Origin: Alteromonas marina
Lineage (GTDB): Bacteria > Pseudomonadota > Gammaproteobacteria > Enterobacterales > Alteromonadaceae
Direction of reading: 5' to 3'
Assembly: GCF_000808575.1 (NCBI RefSeq)
Contig: NZ_JWLW01000019.1
Coordinates: 1-64,000 of the forward strand
DNA: 64,000 nucleotides
The position numbers were made by a program, and so were the translations under genes. Positions 18,588-27,890 of this stretch are shown here, one piece after another (position 1 is the first letter of the stretch; each line of letters begins with the position of its first letter). The notes beneath the pieces were generated by a model that was not told the origin of the DNA, searched no databases, and worked only from the letters and a program-made list of their open reading frames with translations.

Positions 18588-19655
18588 ATGAAATTATTGT
18601 ATGGTGTGCAAGGCACCGGAAATGGGCATATTGCCCGAGCACGAATTATGGCCGCCGCACTAATGCAGCGAGATGACATTAGCGTTGACTTTGTTTTCAC
18701 CGGCCGCGCCCCTGAAAAATATTTTGATATGGAAGTGTTCGGAGAATACCGAACATACAAAGGACTTAGTTTCATTACGAAAAGTGGACGAGTAGACAAA
18801 TGGTCTACGGTGAAAGAAGCCAACATTCGTCAGTTAAATAAAGATATAAAAGCATTCGATACTCGCGATTACGACTTGCTGGTTAACGACTTTGAACCGG
18901 TAACGGCGTGGGCAGCTAAAAAGCAAGGCTTACCGTCTATTTCTATCAGCCACCAAGCGGCGTTTGCTTATAACGTGCCGAAAAGCGGGAATACCATATT
19001 TGATACCTTGCTCATGAAAATGTTTGCGCCTACGGATCTACAGCTAGGCGTGCATTGGTATCATTTCAATCAGCCTATCATCCCGCCTTTCGTTGCTGAA
19101 AAGCCAATAACATCTTCAGGTAATGGCCATGTTTTGGTGTACCTACCGTTTGAAGAAATCGAAGATATTCAGCAAATGCTTGAGCCGCTAAGTGATCAAG
19201 TATTTGAGTGTTTTCATCCTAATATTGATGAAGCAAAGGAAACGGGCCACATTCATTGGCACCCTACGTCCAAAAAGCAGTTTCAAAAAGCACTTCAGCA
19301 CGCCAGTGGAGTAATTGCTAATGGCGGCTTTGAGCTCTCGAGCGAAGCACTTCAGTTAGGCAAAAAACTACTCATTAAGCCCTTACATGGCCAGTTCGAG
19401 CAACTGTCCAACGTACTAACCCTGAATAAACTGGATTTATGCCAGACCCTTTTTCAACTCGACACCGATATTGTAGAAGAATGGCTTGAGGCGCCCGAGA
19501 ACGAAGCGATAGCCTTTCCAGACAATCCAAACATACTCATCGACTGGCTCAAAAATAAAGACTTTTCTGACACCAAGAGCCTATGCGATACACTTTGGAA
19601 AAACGTTCAATACGGCGATAAAACACAAGAACGATTATTGGCTCTTGCAATTTAA
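18588..19655 (+). CDS. MJ1255/VC2487-type glycosyltransferase
   Basis: 355 residues. The start MKLLYGVQGTGNGHIARAR has the glycine-rich donor-side loop and His of GT-B (MurG/GT28-like) enzymes. The second half carries GVIANGGFELSSEAL and KKLLIKPLHGQFEQ, the acceptor/donor-binding signatures of this family (the match is to the MJ1255/VC2487 family). The substrate is not known. The tight coupling to a PAP2 phosphatase suggests a lipid-linked sugar: one protein adds or uses the sugar, the other trims the lipid phosphate. That coupling is inference. Confidence 0.85.
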   Translation: MKLLYGVQGTGNGHIARARIMAAALMQRDDISVDFVFTGRAPEKYFDMEVFGEYRTYKGLSFITKSGRVDKWSTVKEANIRQLNKDIKAFDTRDYDLLVNDFEPVTAWAAKKQGLPSISISHQAAFAYNVPKSGNTIFDTLLMKMFAPTDLQLGVHWYHFNQPIIPPFVAEKPITSSGNGHVLVYLPFEEIEDIQQMLEPLSDQVFECFHPNIDEAKETGHIHWHPTSKKQFQKALQHASGVIANGGFELSSEALQLGKKLLIKPLHGQFEQLSNVLTLNKLDLCQTLFQLDTDIVEEWLEAPENEAIAFPDNPNILIDWLKNKDFSDTKSLCDTLWKNVQYGDKTQERLLALAI

Positions 19656-19706
19656 CACCGCAATGCGATGATAGCGGCATTTGTCGTATTCTTTGCGGGA
19701 TATTTC

Positions 19707-19904
19707 GTGCTTAAAAAGTCTGTTGTTTTCTTGCTAACACTCTCAGCATTGTGTGGCTGTGGGTACAAAGGGGCGCTCTACATTCCTGACGCGCCTGCAC
19801 AAAACACATCTGCTGAACCAGCGTCTTCTAATGATGTAGAAGCTGAGGCTTCATCAAGCGCCAACACCCCATCCCCCGCAACTACTTCTGGAGAGCTGAA
19901 CTAG
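19707..19904 (+). CDS. lptM: LptM (YifL)-type small outer-membrane lipoprotein
   Basis: Start chosen at the GTG at 19707 because GCGGGA lies six bases upstream and the resulting 65-residue protein starts with a typical lipoprotein signal; an in-frame ATG at 19668 would add 13 residues. The motif CGYKGALYIP after the lipidated Cys18 matches the CGLKGPLY signature of E. coli LptM, a helper of LptD maturation. The tail is low-complexity (Ala, Ser, Pro, Glu). Its stop overlaps the lysA start by one base. The same neighbourhood (lptM-dapF) is seen in E. coli. Confidence 0.87.
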   Translation: MLKKSVVFLLTLSALCGCGYKGALYIPDAPAQNTSAEPASSNDVEAEASSSANTPSPATTSGELN

Positions 19905-21154
19905 TGGATTTTTTCGCCTACAGCCAAGGTCAGCTGCATGCTGAACAAGTAGCTGTTTCTGATATTGCTGCCCAGCACGGAACGCCGGTTTATATTTATT
20001 CACGCGCAACATTAGAGCGTCATTGGCATGCCTTTAACGACGCTATCGGTGAACACCCTCACCTTGTATGTTACGCGGTAAAAGCGAATTCGAACATCGG
20101 TGTATTAAGCGTTCTAGCCAAATTAGGTTCAGGCTTTGATATCGTTTCAGCAGGTGAACTGGCTCGCGTCATCGAAGCCGGTGGCGATGCAAGTAAGGTG
20201 GTATTCTCAGGCGTTGGCAAAAAGCACGATGAAATTCGTTATGCGCTAGAACAAGGCATCATGTGTTTCAACGTAGAATCAGAGCCAGAGCTTCATCGAA
20301 TTAACCAGGTTGCGGGCGAAATGGGCGTGAAAGCCCCTATTTCACTGCGAATAAACCCTGATGTAGATGCCAAAACCCACCCTTATATTTCGACAGGGTT
20401 GAAGGCGAATAAATTCGGTATTGCCCGCGAACGAGCGCTTGTTACCTATGAATTAGCCGCTTCCCTGCCTAACCTAAATGTGGTTGGTATGGACTGCCAT
20501 ATTGGCTCACAGCTCACTGAAATCGGTCCGTTTGTAGATGCGCTAGAGCGTCTACTTCTGCTTATTGACGAACTAGCAGAGCGCAACATCATTATTGAGC
20601 ACTTAGATGTAGGTGGTGGTCTTGGCGTGACTTATAACGACGAGCAACCGCCTCACCCTAAAGCCTATGCACAAGCCATGGCTGAGAAAATGGTAGGCCG
20701 TGAAAACCTTAAGTTAATCCTTGAACCTGGTCGAGCTATTGCAGCTAACGCAGGTATTTTGGTCACTGAAGTTGAATTTATAAAAGAAGGTGAAGAAAAG
20801 AGCTTTGCCATTGTCGATGCTGCAATGAACGATTTATTGCGCCCTGCGCTTTACTCAGCATGGCAAAAGATTATTCCCGTAAAGGAAGGAAGCACGGCAA
20901 CGCCTCGCACCTATGACGTTGTGGGCCCTGTGTGTGAAACCGGTGACTTTATAGGAAAAGACCGCGAATTAGCCATTGAACCTACCGATTTACTTGCAGT
21001 TCGCAGTGCCGGTGCCTATGGTTTCGTTATGGCGTCAAACTACAATAGCCGCTGCCGTCCAGCCGAGATTATGGTAGACGGTGACAAAGCAATTGTGGTT
21101 CGCGAAAGAGAAAAACAAAAAGATCTCTGGCAAGGTGAGTACAAACTTCCGTAA
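19904..21154 (+). CDS. lysA: Diaminopimelate decarboxylase
   Basis: 416 residues, GTG start overlapping the lptM stop (TAGTG). It converts meso-diaminopimelate to lysine with PLP. PLP lysine is Lys60 in CYAVKANSN; HIGSQ, the GGGLGV phosphate loop, and EPGRAI are all present, and CETGDF with a late Tyr complete the dimeric active site. It is followed after 35 bp by dapF, so the last DAP and lysine steps are co-expressed. In E. coli lysA lies elsewhere; its place between lptM and dapF is common in other gammaproteobacteria. Confidence 0.97.
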   Translation: MDFFAYSQGQLHAEQVAVSDIAAQHGTPVYIYSRATLERHWHAFNDAIGEHPHLVCYAVKANSNIGVLSVLAKLGSGFDIVSAGELARVIEAGGDASKVVFSGVGKKHDEIRYALEQGIMCFNVESEPELHRINQVAGEMGVKAPISLRINPDVDAKTHPYISTGLKANKFGIARERALVTYELAASLPNLNVVGMDCHIGSQLTEIGPFVDALERLLLLIDELAERNIIIEHLDVGGGLGVTYNDEQPPHPKAYAQAMAEKMVGRENLKLILEPGRAIAANAGILVTEVEFIKEGEEKSFAIVDAAMNDLLRPALYSAWQKIIPVKEGSTATPRTYDVVGPVCETGDFIGKDRELAIEPTDLLAVRSAGAYGFVMASNYNSRCRPAEIMVDGDKAIVVREREKQKDLWQGEYKLP

Positions 21155-21189
21155 ACTAGAAACAAACTAACAAGATAGATGCGCGTTTA

Positions 21190-22020
21190 ATGCAGGTTCA
21201 ATTTTCTAAAATGCACGGGTTGGGTAACGATTTCATGGTTATTGATAACGTTACTCAAAACGTCTTTTTCTCTAAAGAAAAAATTCAGCAATTAGCTAAC
21301 CGAAATTTCGGTATTGGCTTCGACCAGCTGTTGATGGTAGAACCACCGTACGACCCTGAACAAGACTTTCACTATCGCATCTTCAATGCTGACGGCTCAG
21401 AAGTGGAGCAATGCGGCAACGGCGCACGTTGTTTTGCACGATTTGTTAAGCAAAAAGGCCTTATTAATCGCAACAAAATAGTGGTAAGCACCAAAGCAGG
21501 TAAGATGGTGCTGTATTTAGAGAAAGACGGCCAAGTGACCGTTAATATGGGCAAACCAGAGTTTGAGCCTGCGAATATTCCACTTACAGCCAACAAGCAA
21601 GAGAACACCTATATTTTGCGTGTGGGCGAACGCACCTTGTTTATTGGATCAGCGTCAATGGGTAACCCCCATTGCGTAATGGAAGTTGACGACGTTGATA
21701 CGGCCGATGTAGCCGAAATTGGCCCGCTTGTTGAAAAACACGAACGCTTTCCCGAGGGCGTAAACGTAGGCTTTATGCAAATTATCAACGAGTCACATAT
21801 CAAACTTCGCGTATTTGAACGTGGTTCAGGTGAAACTTTAGCCTGCGGCAGCGGAGCATGTGCAGCAGTTGCAATTGGGCAAATACAGGGTAAATTAGGT
21901 AAAGACGTACGGGTAGACTTGCCCGGGGGCAGTTTACGTATACGCTGGCCAGGCCCAGATAACGTGTTAAAAATGACAGGGCCTGCCGAACACGTATATG
22001 ACGGACATATAAATTTATGA
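21190..22020 (+). CDS. dapF: Diaminopimelate epimerase
   Basis: 276 residues, as in E. coli (274). It interconverts LL- and meso-diaminopimelate, feeding both peptidoglycan and lysine. The two catalytic cysteines are Cys75 in QCGNGARC and Cys219 in ACGSGAC, both in duplicated halves of the fold. The start is an ATG after a weak ribosome site. It overlaps the DUF484 gene by four bases (ATGA), showing translational coupling. Confidence 0.97.
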   Translation: MQVQFSKMHGLGNDFMVIDNVTQNVFFSKEKIQQLANRNFGIGFDQLLMVEPPYDPEQDFHYRIFNADGSEVEQCGNGARCFARFVKQKGLINRNKIVVSTKAGKMVLYLEKDGQVTVNMGKPEFEPANIPLTANKQENTYILRVGERTLFIGSASMGNPHCVMEVDDVDTADVAEIGPLVEKHERFPEGVNVGFMQIINESHIKLRVFERGSGETLACGSGACAAVAIGQIQGKLGKDVRVDLPGGSLRIRWPGPDNVLKMTGPAEHVYDGHINL

Positions 22021-22712
22021 GCGAAGTATCAGGGCAATCTAACGCCACGCAATTAATTGAGCCATTTAACGACAAAACGGAATTGTCGAGTGCTGATGTG
22101 CGCGCGTTCTTACTACAAAACCCTGAATTCTTTTCCGAGCATGCCGATCTTCTCGAAAAAATTAAGCTACCTCATGAACACAAAGGCAGTGTGTCGCTCG
22201 TTGAAATTCAAAGTGACCAGTTAAGACAAAAAGTTAGACAGCTTAACTTTAAGCTTAATCAGCTGGTTACCATCGCTAAGCAAAACGAAAAAATATATCG
22301 CGTTTATACCGACTTAAACGTGCAGTTACTACGTTGCGAAAGTGTTGCTGAAGTACAGTTTACGTTAGAAGATATATTACAAGAGCGTTTACAGTTGTCC
22401 TCTGCGGTGATCAAAAGCTTTAAAGGCCCCCATGCTATTCCTGAACTGCAACAACGTTTGTTCACGGAAAAGCGCTTTAAAAATACCAACTTTTTCTTTG
22501 GCCGTTTGTCACAGCACGAACGCCAGCTGCTTTTCGGAGAAAGCCCTGCGGAGTCTGTAGCGCTAATGCTGCTTGGTGACAACCGTGAACTCGGTATTTT
22601 AGGCATTAGCAGCAGTGATGCCAGCCACTTTACGCCAGACATGGATACTCTGTTGCTTCAGCAACTTCAGCAAGTGCTTAATATCATCTTGCCTGAAATG
22701 ATGGGATATTAG
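22017..22712 (+). CDS. DUF484 (YigA-like) protein
   Basis: 231 residues. DUF484 family: N-terminal helical part with [26 protein letters not shown], a coiled-coil ([21 protein letters not shown], about 60-80) and a GAF-like C-terminal domain. The family is always near xerC/dapF but its role is not established. It overlaps dapF by four bases and is five bases upstream of xerC. Confidence 0.9.
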   Translation: MSEVSGQSNATQLIEPFNDKTELSSADVRAFLLQNPEFFSEHADLLEKIKLPHEHKGSVSLVEIQSDQLRQKVRQLNFKLNQLVTIAKQNEKIYRVYTDLNVQLLRCESVAEVQFTLEDILQERLQLSSAVIKSFKGPHAIPELQQRLFTEKRFKNTNFFFGRLSQHERQLLFGESPAESVALMLLGDNRELGILGISSSDASHFTPDMDTLLLQQLQQVLNIILPEMMGY

Positions 22713-22717
22713 GTGAA

Positions 22718-23638
22718 GTGTCTACGGACGCCTTAATCAGCGAACCCTGCCAGCAATGGCTAGATAAGTTTCTGCTTCATTTGCAGGTAGAGCGTGGTTT
22801 ATCTCTACACACCATCAAAAATTATCAGCGCCAGCTAACCGAAGTGGCTAAGCTACTTGGGCTTTACGAGTGGTCCGGACTTACACCAAGTGATATAAAG
22901 CGAGTTATGGCTGATGCAAAAATGTCTGGCCACAGTCCACGCAGCATTGCGCTGAGACTTTCAGCATTACGAACCTTCTGTCAATACCTTATCGACCACC
23001 AGCAGCTATTTAGCAACCCTGTAGAGGGCATTCAAGCTCCTAAACAGGGAAAGCCGTTACCCAAGCAGCTTAGCGTAGATGAGATGCAGCAGCTGCTTAA
23101 TGCTTCACCTCGAAGCAGTGACGACGATGAAGGCATGCAGTTAAGAGATGTAGCCATGTTTGAGCTACTTTATGGGTGCGGTCTACGTTTGAGTGAACTT
23201 ACCGGGCTTAATTTATCCGACTGTTTAAAAGACGGTACGGTAAAGGTCATGGGTAAAGGGAGTAAACAGCGAATACTGCCACTAGGTCGACATGCGCAAA
23301 AAGCCCTTAATGCTTGGTTAAAAGTTCGGCCAGCTTACGCTTCCCCGTATGAAAGTGCGGTTTTTGTAAGTAAACGCAAAACCCGAATATCGAACAGGCA
23401 AGTCGCCAATCGCTTAGATAAAATGGCGCAAGAGCAGTCCCTATCGCAAAAAGTAAGCCCTCATAAACTGCGCCATTCTTTCGCTACTCACGTATTAGAA
23501 TCAAGTGGTGATTTGCGTGCGGTTCAAGAACTGTTAGGTCACGCTAACTTGTCGACAACACAGGTTTATACCCATCTCGACTTCCAGCACCTCGCCAACG
23601 TATACGATGCGGCTCATCCGCGCGCGCGAAAAAAATAA
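22718..23638 (+). CDS. xerC: Tyrosine recombinase XerC
   Basis: 306 residues, GTG start. XerC with XerD resolves chromosome dimers at dif in the presence of FtsK. Catalytic residues are complete: Arg157, Lys180, His249, Arg252, His275 and the nucleophile Tyr284 (QVYTH). The N-terminal SAM-like domain has FLLHLQVERGLSLHTI. XerC rather than XerD is chosen mostly for its place in the dapF-xerC-yigB order. It is longer than E. coli XerC by about eight residues. Confidence 0.95.
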   Translation: MSTDALISEPCQQWLDKFLLHLQVERGLSLHTIKNYQRQLTEVAKLLGLYEWSGLTPSDIKRVMADAKMSGHSPRSIALRLSALRTFCQYLIDHQQLFSNPVEGIQAPKQGKPLPKQLSVDEMQQLLNASPRSSDDDEGMQLRDVAMFELLYGCGLRLSELTGLNLSDCLKDGTVKVMGKGSKQRILPLGRHAQKALNAWLKVRPAYASPYESAVFVSKRKTRISNRQVANRLDKMAQEQSLSQKVSPHKLRHSFATHVLESSGDLRAVQELLGHANLSTTQVYTHLDFQHLANVYDAAHPRARKK

Positions 23639-23658
23639 CGCTCACTTAAGGTTTTACC

Positions 23659-24399
23659 ATGCAGTTTTTCCGGTCTATTAACAACGTCGAGGCGATGACC
23701 TTCGACCTTGACGACACCCTTTATAATAATGAACCTATTATTCGACGCGCAGAGCAAGCCCTTCAAGCGCATATTGCTAGGCATCATAAGGACGCTGCGG
23801 CACTGTCGTCACAAGATTGGCAGGCATTAAAGCGAGCAGCCATTAAAAAGGACTCGCGCTTAGCCTCTGACATGGGGCAGCTTCGCCGTGTAGTGCTTAC
23901 CGCAGCACTTTCTAACACCACACCTGAAAAATTAACAACAGAGTTAAACAACGACCGTGAACTTAGTGATGCAGTAGAGGCGTGCTTTAACTGCTTTTAC
24001 GACGCAAGAAGCGACTTTGAATTGGCTGACAATGTACACGCAGCCCTCAAGGCTGTAAGTAGTCAATTACCGCTTATCGGCATTACTAACGGTAATGTAA
24101 ACGCAGAGAAAATAGGTATTGATGGGTACTTTGAAACCATTCTTCACGCCAGTACAACACGACCGATGAAACCAGCCCGCGATATGTTCGATGAAGCGGC
24201 TGCACGTTTACAAATTGCGCCGAAGCATATTCTTCACGTGGGCGATAACATTATAAAAGATGTCCAAGGTGCAATTAACGCTGGCTATCAAGCAGCATGG
24301 TTTGCCTGTAACAGACCAATGATACTAGCCAATGAGCCCGTCAGCGTACTTCCCCACGTCGAACTAGACAACCTCAACGAGTTAACCCACTTCCTATGA
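23659..24399 (+). CDS. yigB: YigB-type HAD phosphatase
   Basis: 246 residues. Motif I FDLDDTLYNN (nucleophile Asp16), helical cap, motif II in IGITNGN, motif III Lys of RPMKPARD, motif IV HVGDN-x-KDV. E. coli YigB removes phosphate from FMN and from the riboflavin intermediate 5-amino-6-ribitylamino-uracil phosphate; the same role is likely. It is the last gene of the lptM-lysA-dapF-DUF484-xerC-yigB string (20 bp after xerC) and ends next to a REP-like palindrome. Confidence 0.9.
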   Translation: MQFFRSINNVEAMTFDLDDTLYNNEPIIRRAEQALQAHIARHHKDAAALSSQDWQALKRAAIKKDSRLASDMGQLRRVVLTAALSNTTPEKLTTELNNDRELSDAVEACFNCFYDARSDFELADNVHAALKAVSSQLPLIGITNGNVNAEKIGIDGYFETILHASTTRPMKPARDMFDEAAARLQIAPKHILHVGDNIIKDVQGAINAGYQAAWFACNRPMILANEPVSVLPHVELDNLNELTHFL

Positions 24400-24404
24400 A
24401 TAAT

Positions 24405-24430
24405 GGGGTCAGAGTCGGGACTCTGACCCA
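24405..24430. repeat. REP-like palindrome between yigB and cysE
   Basis: GGGTCAGAGTC (24406-24416) and GACTCTGACCC (24419-24429) form a perfect 11-bp inverted repeat with a GG loop. Similar GGGGTCAGAGTC palindromes are known as dispersed repeats in many proteobacterial genomes, often with IS200-like (RAYT) transposases. Here it fills the gap between two convergent genes and may act as a terminator, though no T-run is present. Confidence 0.7.
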
Positions 24431-24435
24431 AAGCT

Positions 24436-25239
24436 TTAGTTGTCTTCTAGTACGTTTTGGCGCATGGATTCACATGGGCTTTGACAAACCGGTCTCCCCA
24501 CTACCTTGGCTGGTACACCCACCACGGTAACGTGGGCTGGTACGCTATTCAGTACAACGCTACCTGCGCCTACTTTTGAGCCCTCGCCGATTTCGATATT
24601 TCCTAGAATCTTGGCACCTGCGCCAATTAACACACCCTGGCGAATTTTAGGGTGGCGGTCGCCCGACTCATTACCGGTACCACCCAATGTAACGCTCTGC
24701 AAAATAGATACGTTGTCTTCAACTACTGCAGTTTCGCCCACTACAATGCCAGTTGCGTGGTCAAACATGACGCCTTTACCTATACGCGCAGCAGGGTGGA
24801 TATCGACACCAAAGCTTGCCGAGTTGCGGCTTTGTAAGAATAAAGCAAGCTGATGACGACCGTGCACCCAGAGGTAATGCGCCATTCTATGCACCTGCAC
24901 AGCATGGAAACCTTTGAAGTGCAGTAAAGGAGTAAGGTAGTCGTTCACTGCGGCATCCCGCGCCTTAATCGCCATTATGTCAGCAATAGCCGCTTCGCTG
25001 ATGCCTGGCTCTAGCAAATAAGCTTCGTCGAACACCTCACGTATAGCAATCGCAGGCATAACGTCATCTGCCATTTTGTTTGACAGAATGAAGCTTAGCG
25101 ACGATTCAAAATTATGATGAGCAAGAACACTGGCGTGCACATAGCTAGATAGCAATGGTTCGTTGTCAGCAACAATTTGCGCTTCTTGTTTGAGCGTCGA
25201 CCAGAAATCGATGGGCGTAGAAAGTGCGGTCATAAGCAT
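24436..25239 (-). CDS. cysE: Serine O-acetyltransferase
   Basis: 267 residues, E. coli type. It makes O-acetylserine from serine and acetyl-CoA, the first step of cysteine synthesis. The N-terminal helical domain (to about 140) is followed by left-handed beta-helix hexapeptide repeats (about 145-240): VDIHPAARIGKGVMFDHATGIVVGETAVV with the catalytic Asp and His, then SVTLGGTG and GDRHPKI. The C-terminal tail of about 20 residues, by which CysE binds CysK, ends in LEDN; family tails mostly end in Ile, so CysK binding may differ here. Single gene. Confidence 0.93.
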   Translation of the reverse strand: MLMTALSTPIDFWSTLKQEAQIVADNEPLLSSYVHASVLAHHNFESSLSFILSNKMADDVMPAIAIREVFDEAYLLEPGISEAAIADIMAIKARDAAVNDYLTPLLHFKGFHAVQVHRMAHYLWVHGRHQLALFLQSRNSASFGVDIHPAARIGKGVMFDHATGIVVGETAVVEDNVSILQSVTLGGTGNESGDRHPKIRQGVLIGAGAKILGNIEIGEGSKVGAGSVVLNSVPAHVTVVGVPAKVVGRPVCQSPCESMRQNVLEDN

Positions 25240-25676
25240 GTCCCGTTAGTGTGCTGTTTTTATGCCAATGTACGTCGTAAAAAAGTTGGGGCCGTGTGCT
25301 TTTTTCAGTTTGCCTAAAATGGCTTAACTCTTTTGCTAACACTCGCCTTGTTTGAAAGTGCGGAGGTAGCAACAGTAAAAGAACAGAAAGTTTACCTGAG
25401 TTTGGCGTGATGCAATACCGATGTGATACCTGCCAAGCGTATAATTCGATCAATTTATCGTATTAATTCGTTATAGCTAATAACTGTATCTTTCATACGT
25501 GCACTTATGAGCTTTTCTTTAACCACTCTAGGCTCCTTCACTATTCAATTTAGAGCAGTTAAATCGCTCTTATTTTACAAAAAAGGGCTAAAAACTGGAC
25601 TGTATAAATTAACAGGCAGGTGGCATAATAGCGCGCTGCTGAATGTATAACACTATCAACTAACAGGTACCACACT
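25240..25676. promoter_or_regulatory. cysE/uvrD divergent region
   Basis: 437 bp with no gene I can support; long open stretches here lack ribosome sites. The region must hold the cysE promoter on the minus strand and the uvrD promoter on the plus strand. It contains the LexA box listed separately and a small hairpin (AGAGC at 25552-25556 with GCTCT at 25566-25570, then TATTTTA) that resembles a weak terminator without a visible gene in front of it. Confidence 0.5.
25600..25615 (+). promoter_or_regulatory. LexA (SOS) box upstream of uvrD
   Basis: CTGTATAAATTAACAG fits the CTGT-N8-ACAG core with an AT-rich spacer, like the E. coli consensus CTGTATATATATACAG. It ends 61 bases before the uvrD ATG, a normal place for an operator overlapping the promoter; CATAAT at 25624-25629 may be the -10. 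uvrD is an SOS gene in enterics, so LexA repression is very likely. Confidence 0.85.
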
Positions 25677-27848
25677 ATGGATGTATCTCGACTGCTAGAC
25701 GAGCTAAACGACAAACAGCGTGAAGCAGTAGCAGCCCCACTATCTAACGCCCTAGTTTTGGCTGGCGCGGGCAGTGGTAAAACCCGCGTATTAGTGCATC
25801 GCATTGCGTGGTTAATGGAAGTCGAAAACATCGCCCCTTTTTCTATTTTGGCAGTAACCTTTACCAATAAAGCAGCCAAAGAAATGCGCGGCCGAATAGA
25901 GTCGTTGATGGGTCGCAGCCTGCACAATATGTGGATTGGTACCTTCCACGGGCTTGCGCATCGCTTGCTACGCGCGCACCATGCAGAAGCCAACTTGCCT
26001 GAGAATTTTCAGATAATTGATTCGGACGATCAGTATCGACTTATTCGCCGCATTCTGAAGGCCATGAACCTGGACGAAAAGCATTGGGCGCCTCGTCAAA
26101 TTCAGTGGTACATAAATGGCAACAAAGACGAAGGCTTGCGCCCTCAGCACATTGAAACCCACGGCGATCATATTCAAAAGACCATGCGCGAAGTCTATGC
26201 GGCATATCAAGACGCTTGTGACCGTTCAGGCTTGGTAGATTTTGCTGAACTGTTGCTACGCGCACATGAATTATGGGCTAAAAACCCAGAAGTATTAGCC
26301 CACTATCAACGTCGTTTCCGTGCAGTGTTGGTTGACGAATTCCAAGATACCAACAATATCCAATATGCATGGCTTCGTATGCTGTGTAGTGGTGGTAATA
26401 ATAACATTATGATTGTTGGCGACGACGATCAGTCTATTTACGGCTGGCGCGGCGCGAACGTAGATAATATTCAGCACTTTCTGAAAGACTTCAACGAGCC
26501 TACTACTATTCGCCTTGAGCAGAATTACCGCTCTACAGGAAACATTCTTAAAGCGGCGAACACGGTTATCGACAACAATACGGGTCGTTTAGGGAAAGAA
26601 CTTTGGACAGAAGACGCGCAAGGCGAGCTTATTTCTGTATATGCGGGTTTCAACGAACTAGATGAAGCGCGCTTTATTGTTTCGAAAATCAAAGATTGGC
26701 TTAATCAAGGCAACGCCCTTACTGATACCGCTATTCTTTATCGAAACAACGCCCAGTCTCGAGTACTGGAAGAAGCCTTGCTACACGAAGGGCTGGCGTA
26801 TCGCATATACGGCGGTCTGCGCTTCTTCGAGCGCCAAGAAATTAAAGACGCCCTTGGCTATATGCGCATGGTTAGCCACCCGCACGATGACGCTGCTTTT
26901 GAACGCGTGGTTAACACCCCAAGTCGCGGTATTGGTGAGAAAACCTTATCGCAAGTGCGCGACACCGCGCGAATGCACAACTGTTCAATGTGGCAGGCGT
27001 GTCAGTTGCTCATTAATGAAGGTGGCTTCAAAGGCCGCGCGCTAAACGCAATGCAAAGCTTTGTGTTGCTAATTACTGAGCTAGAACAATCCACGTTAGA
27101 TGAGCCCCTTGACCAACAAGCCGATAAGGCTATTCGCCAGTCTGGTCTGTACGCCATGTACCAAGCAGAGCGCGGAGAAAAGGCCCAAGCACGTCTAGAA
27201 AACTTAGAAGAATTGGTTACTGCATGTAAAACTTTTATCGTGCCTGAAGAAGCCGAAGAAATGTCGCCTCTGGCAGCCTTTCTAGCTCATGCGTCGCTGG
27301 AAGCGGGTGAAACCCAGGCGGATAAAGACCAGGACGCCGTCCAGATGATGACCATACACACCGCCAAAGGCCTTGAATTTCCGCTGGTATTCTTAGCAGG
27401 TGTAGAAGAAGGCATGTTCCCTAGCCAAATGACTAACGACGAGCCAGGTCGAATGGAAGAGGAACGCAGACTTTGCTATGTTGGTATGACCAGAGCAATG
27501 CAAAAGTTGTATATTACTTATGCAGAAAGTCGTCGACTCTATGGCCAAGATAAGTATCATACTGCTTCTCGGTTTATTCGCGAAATGCCAGCAGACTGCG
27601 TTGAAGAGGTTAGGCTGAAATCGACTATTTCGCGGCCCGTGCACAACCGCTTTAGTCAGGCAACCTCGCACGCCAGTTTTGAAGAAACGGGCTTTAGTTT
27701 AGGTGAGCGAGTTGTACATCGTAAATTTGGCGAAGGGATCGTACTTAACTACGAAGGGAGTGGTGAGCACGGTCGAGTTCAAGTAAACTTCGACGAATTT
27801 GGCAGCAAATGGCTGGTACTTGCTTACGCAAAGCTGGAGAAAGCGTAA
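25677..27848 (+). CDS. uvrD: DNA helicase II
   Basis: 723 residues, as in E. coli (720). It is a 3'-5' superfamily 1 helicase for excision repair and mismatch repair. Motif order: LNDKQREAV, Walker A AGAGSGKT near 29-36, Ia TFTNKAAKEM, II VDEFQDTN, III GDDDQSIYGWRGA, IV RLEQNYRS, V MTIHTAKGLEFP, VI YVGMTRA. The C-terminal Tudor-like part ends in VHRKFGEGIVLNYEG, which binds RNA polymerase. The LexA box upstream implies SOS induction. The diguanylate cyclase gene follows 42 bp later. Confidence 0.97.
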   Translation: MDVSRLLDELNDKQREAVAAPLSNALVLAGAGSGKTRVLVHRIAWLMEVENIAPFSILAVTFTNKAAKEMRGRIESLMGRSLHNMWIGTFHGLAHRLLRAHHAEANLPENFQIIDSDDQYRLIRRILKAMNLDEKHWAPRQIQWYINGNKDEGLRPQHIETHGDHIQKTMREVYAAYQDACDRSGLVDFAELLLRAHELWAKNPEVLAHYQRRFRAVLVDEFQDTNNIQYAWLRMLCSGGNNNIMIVGDDDQSIYGWRGANVDNIQHFLKDFNEPTTIRLEQNYRSTGNILKAANTVIDNNTGRLGKELWTEDAQGELISVYAGFNELDEARFIVSKIKDWLNQGNALTDTAILYRNNAQSRVLEEALLHEGLAYRIYGGLRFFERQEIKDALGYMRMVSHPHDDAAFERVVNTPSRGIGEKTLSQVRDTARMHNCSMWQACQLLINEGGFKGRALNAMQSFVLLITELEQSTLDEPLDQQADKAIRQSGLYAMYQAERGEKAQARLENLEELVTACKTFIVPEEAEEMSPLAAFLAHASLEAGETQADKDQDAVQMMTIHTAKGLEFPLVFLAGVEEGMFPSQMTNDEPGRMEEERRLCYVGMTRAMQKLYITYAESRRLYGQDKYHTASRFIREMPADCVEEVRLKSTISRPVHNRFSQATSHASFEETGFSLGERVVHRKFGEGIVLNYEGSGEHGRVQVNFDEFGSKWLVLAYAKLEKA

Positions 27849-27890
27849 CATTATTAATAGGCAAGGTAGCCTAAACCTAAGTTGAAATGT

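Noticed and set aside
25166..25993. Minus-strand open frames around the cysE/uvrD gap
   Set aside because: They overlap the start of cysE or uvrD in another frame, show low-complexity Ser/Leu content, and cover the LexA operator region; no real gene is indicated.
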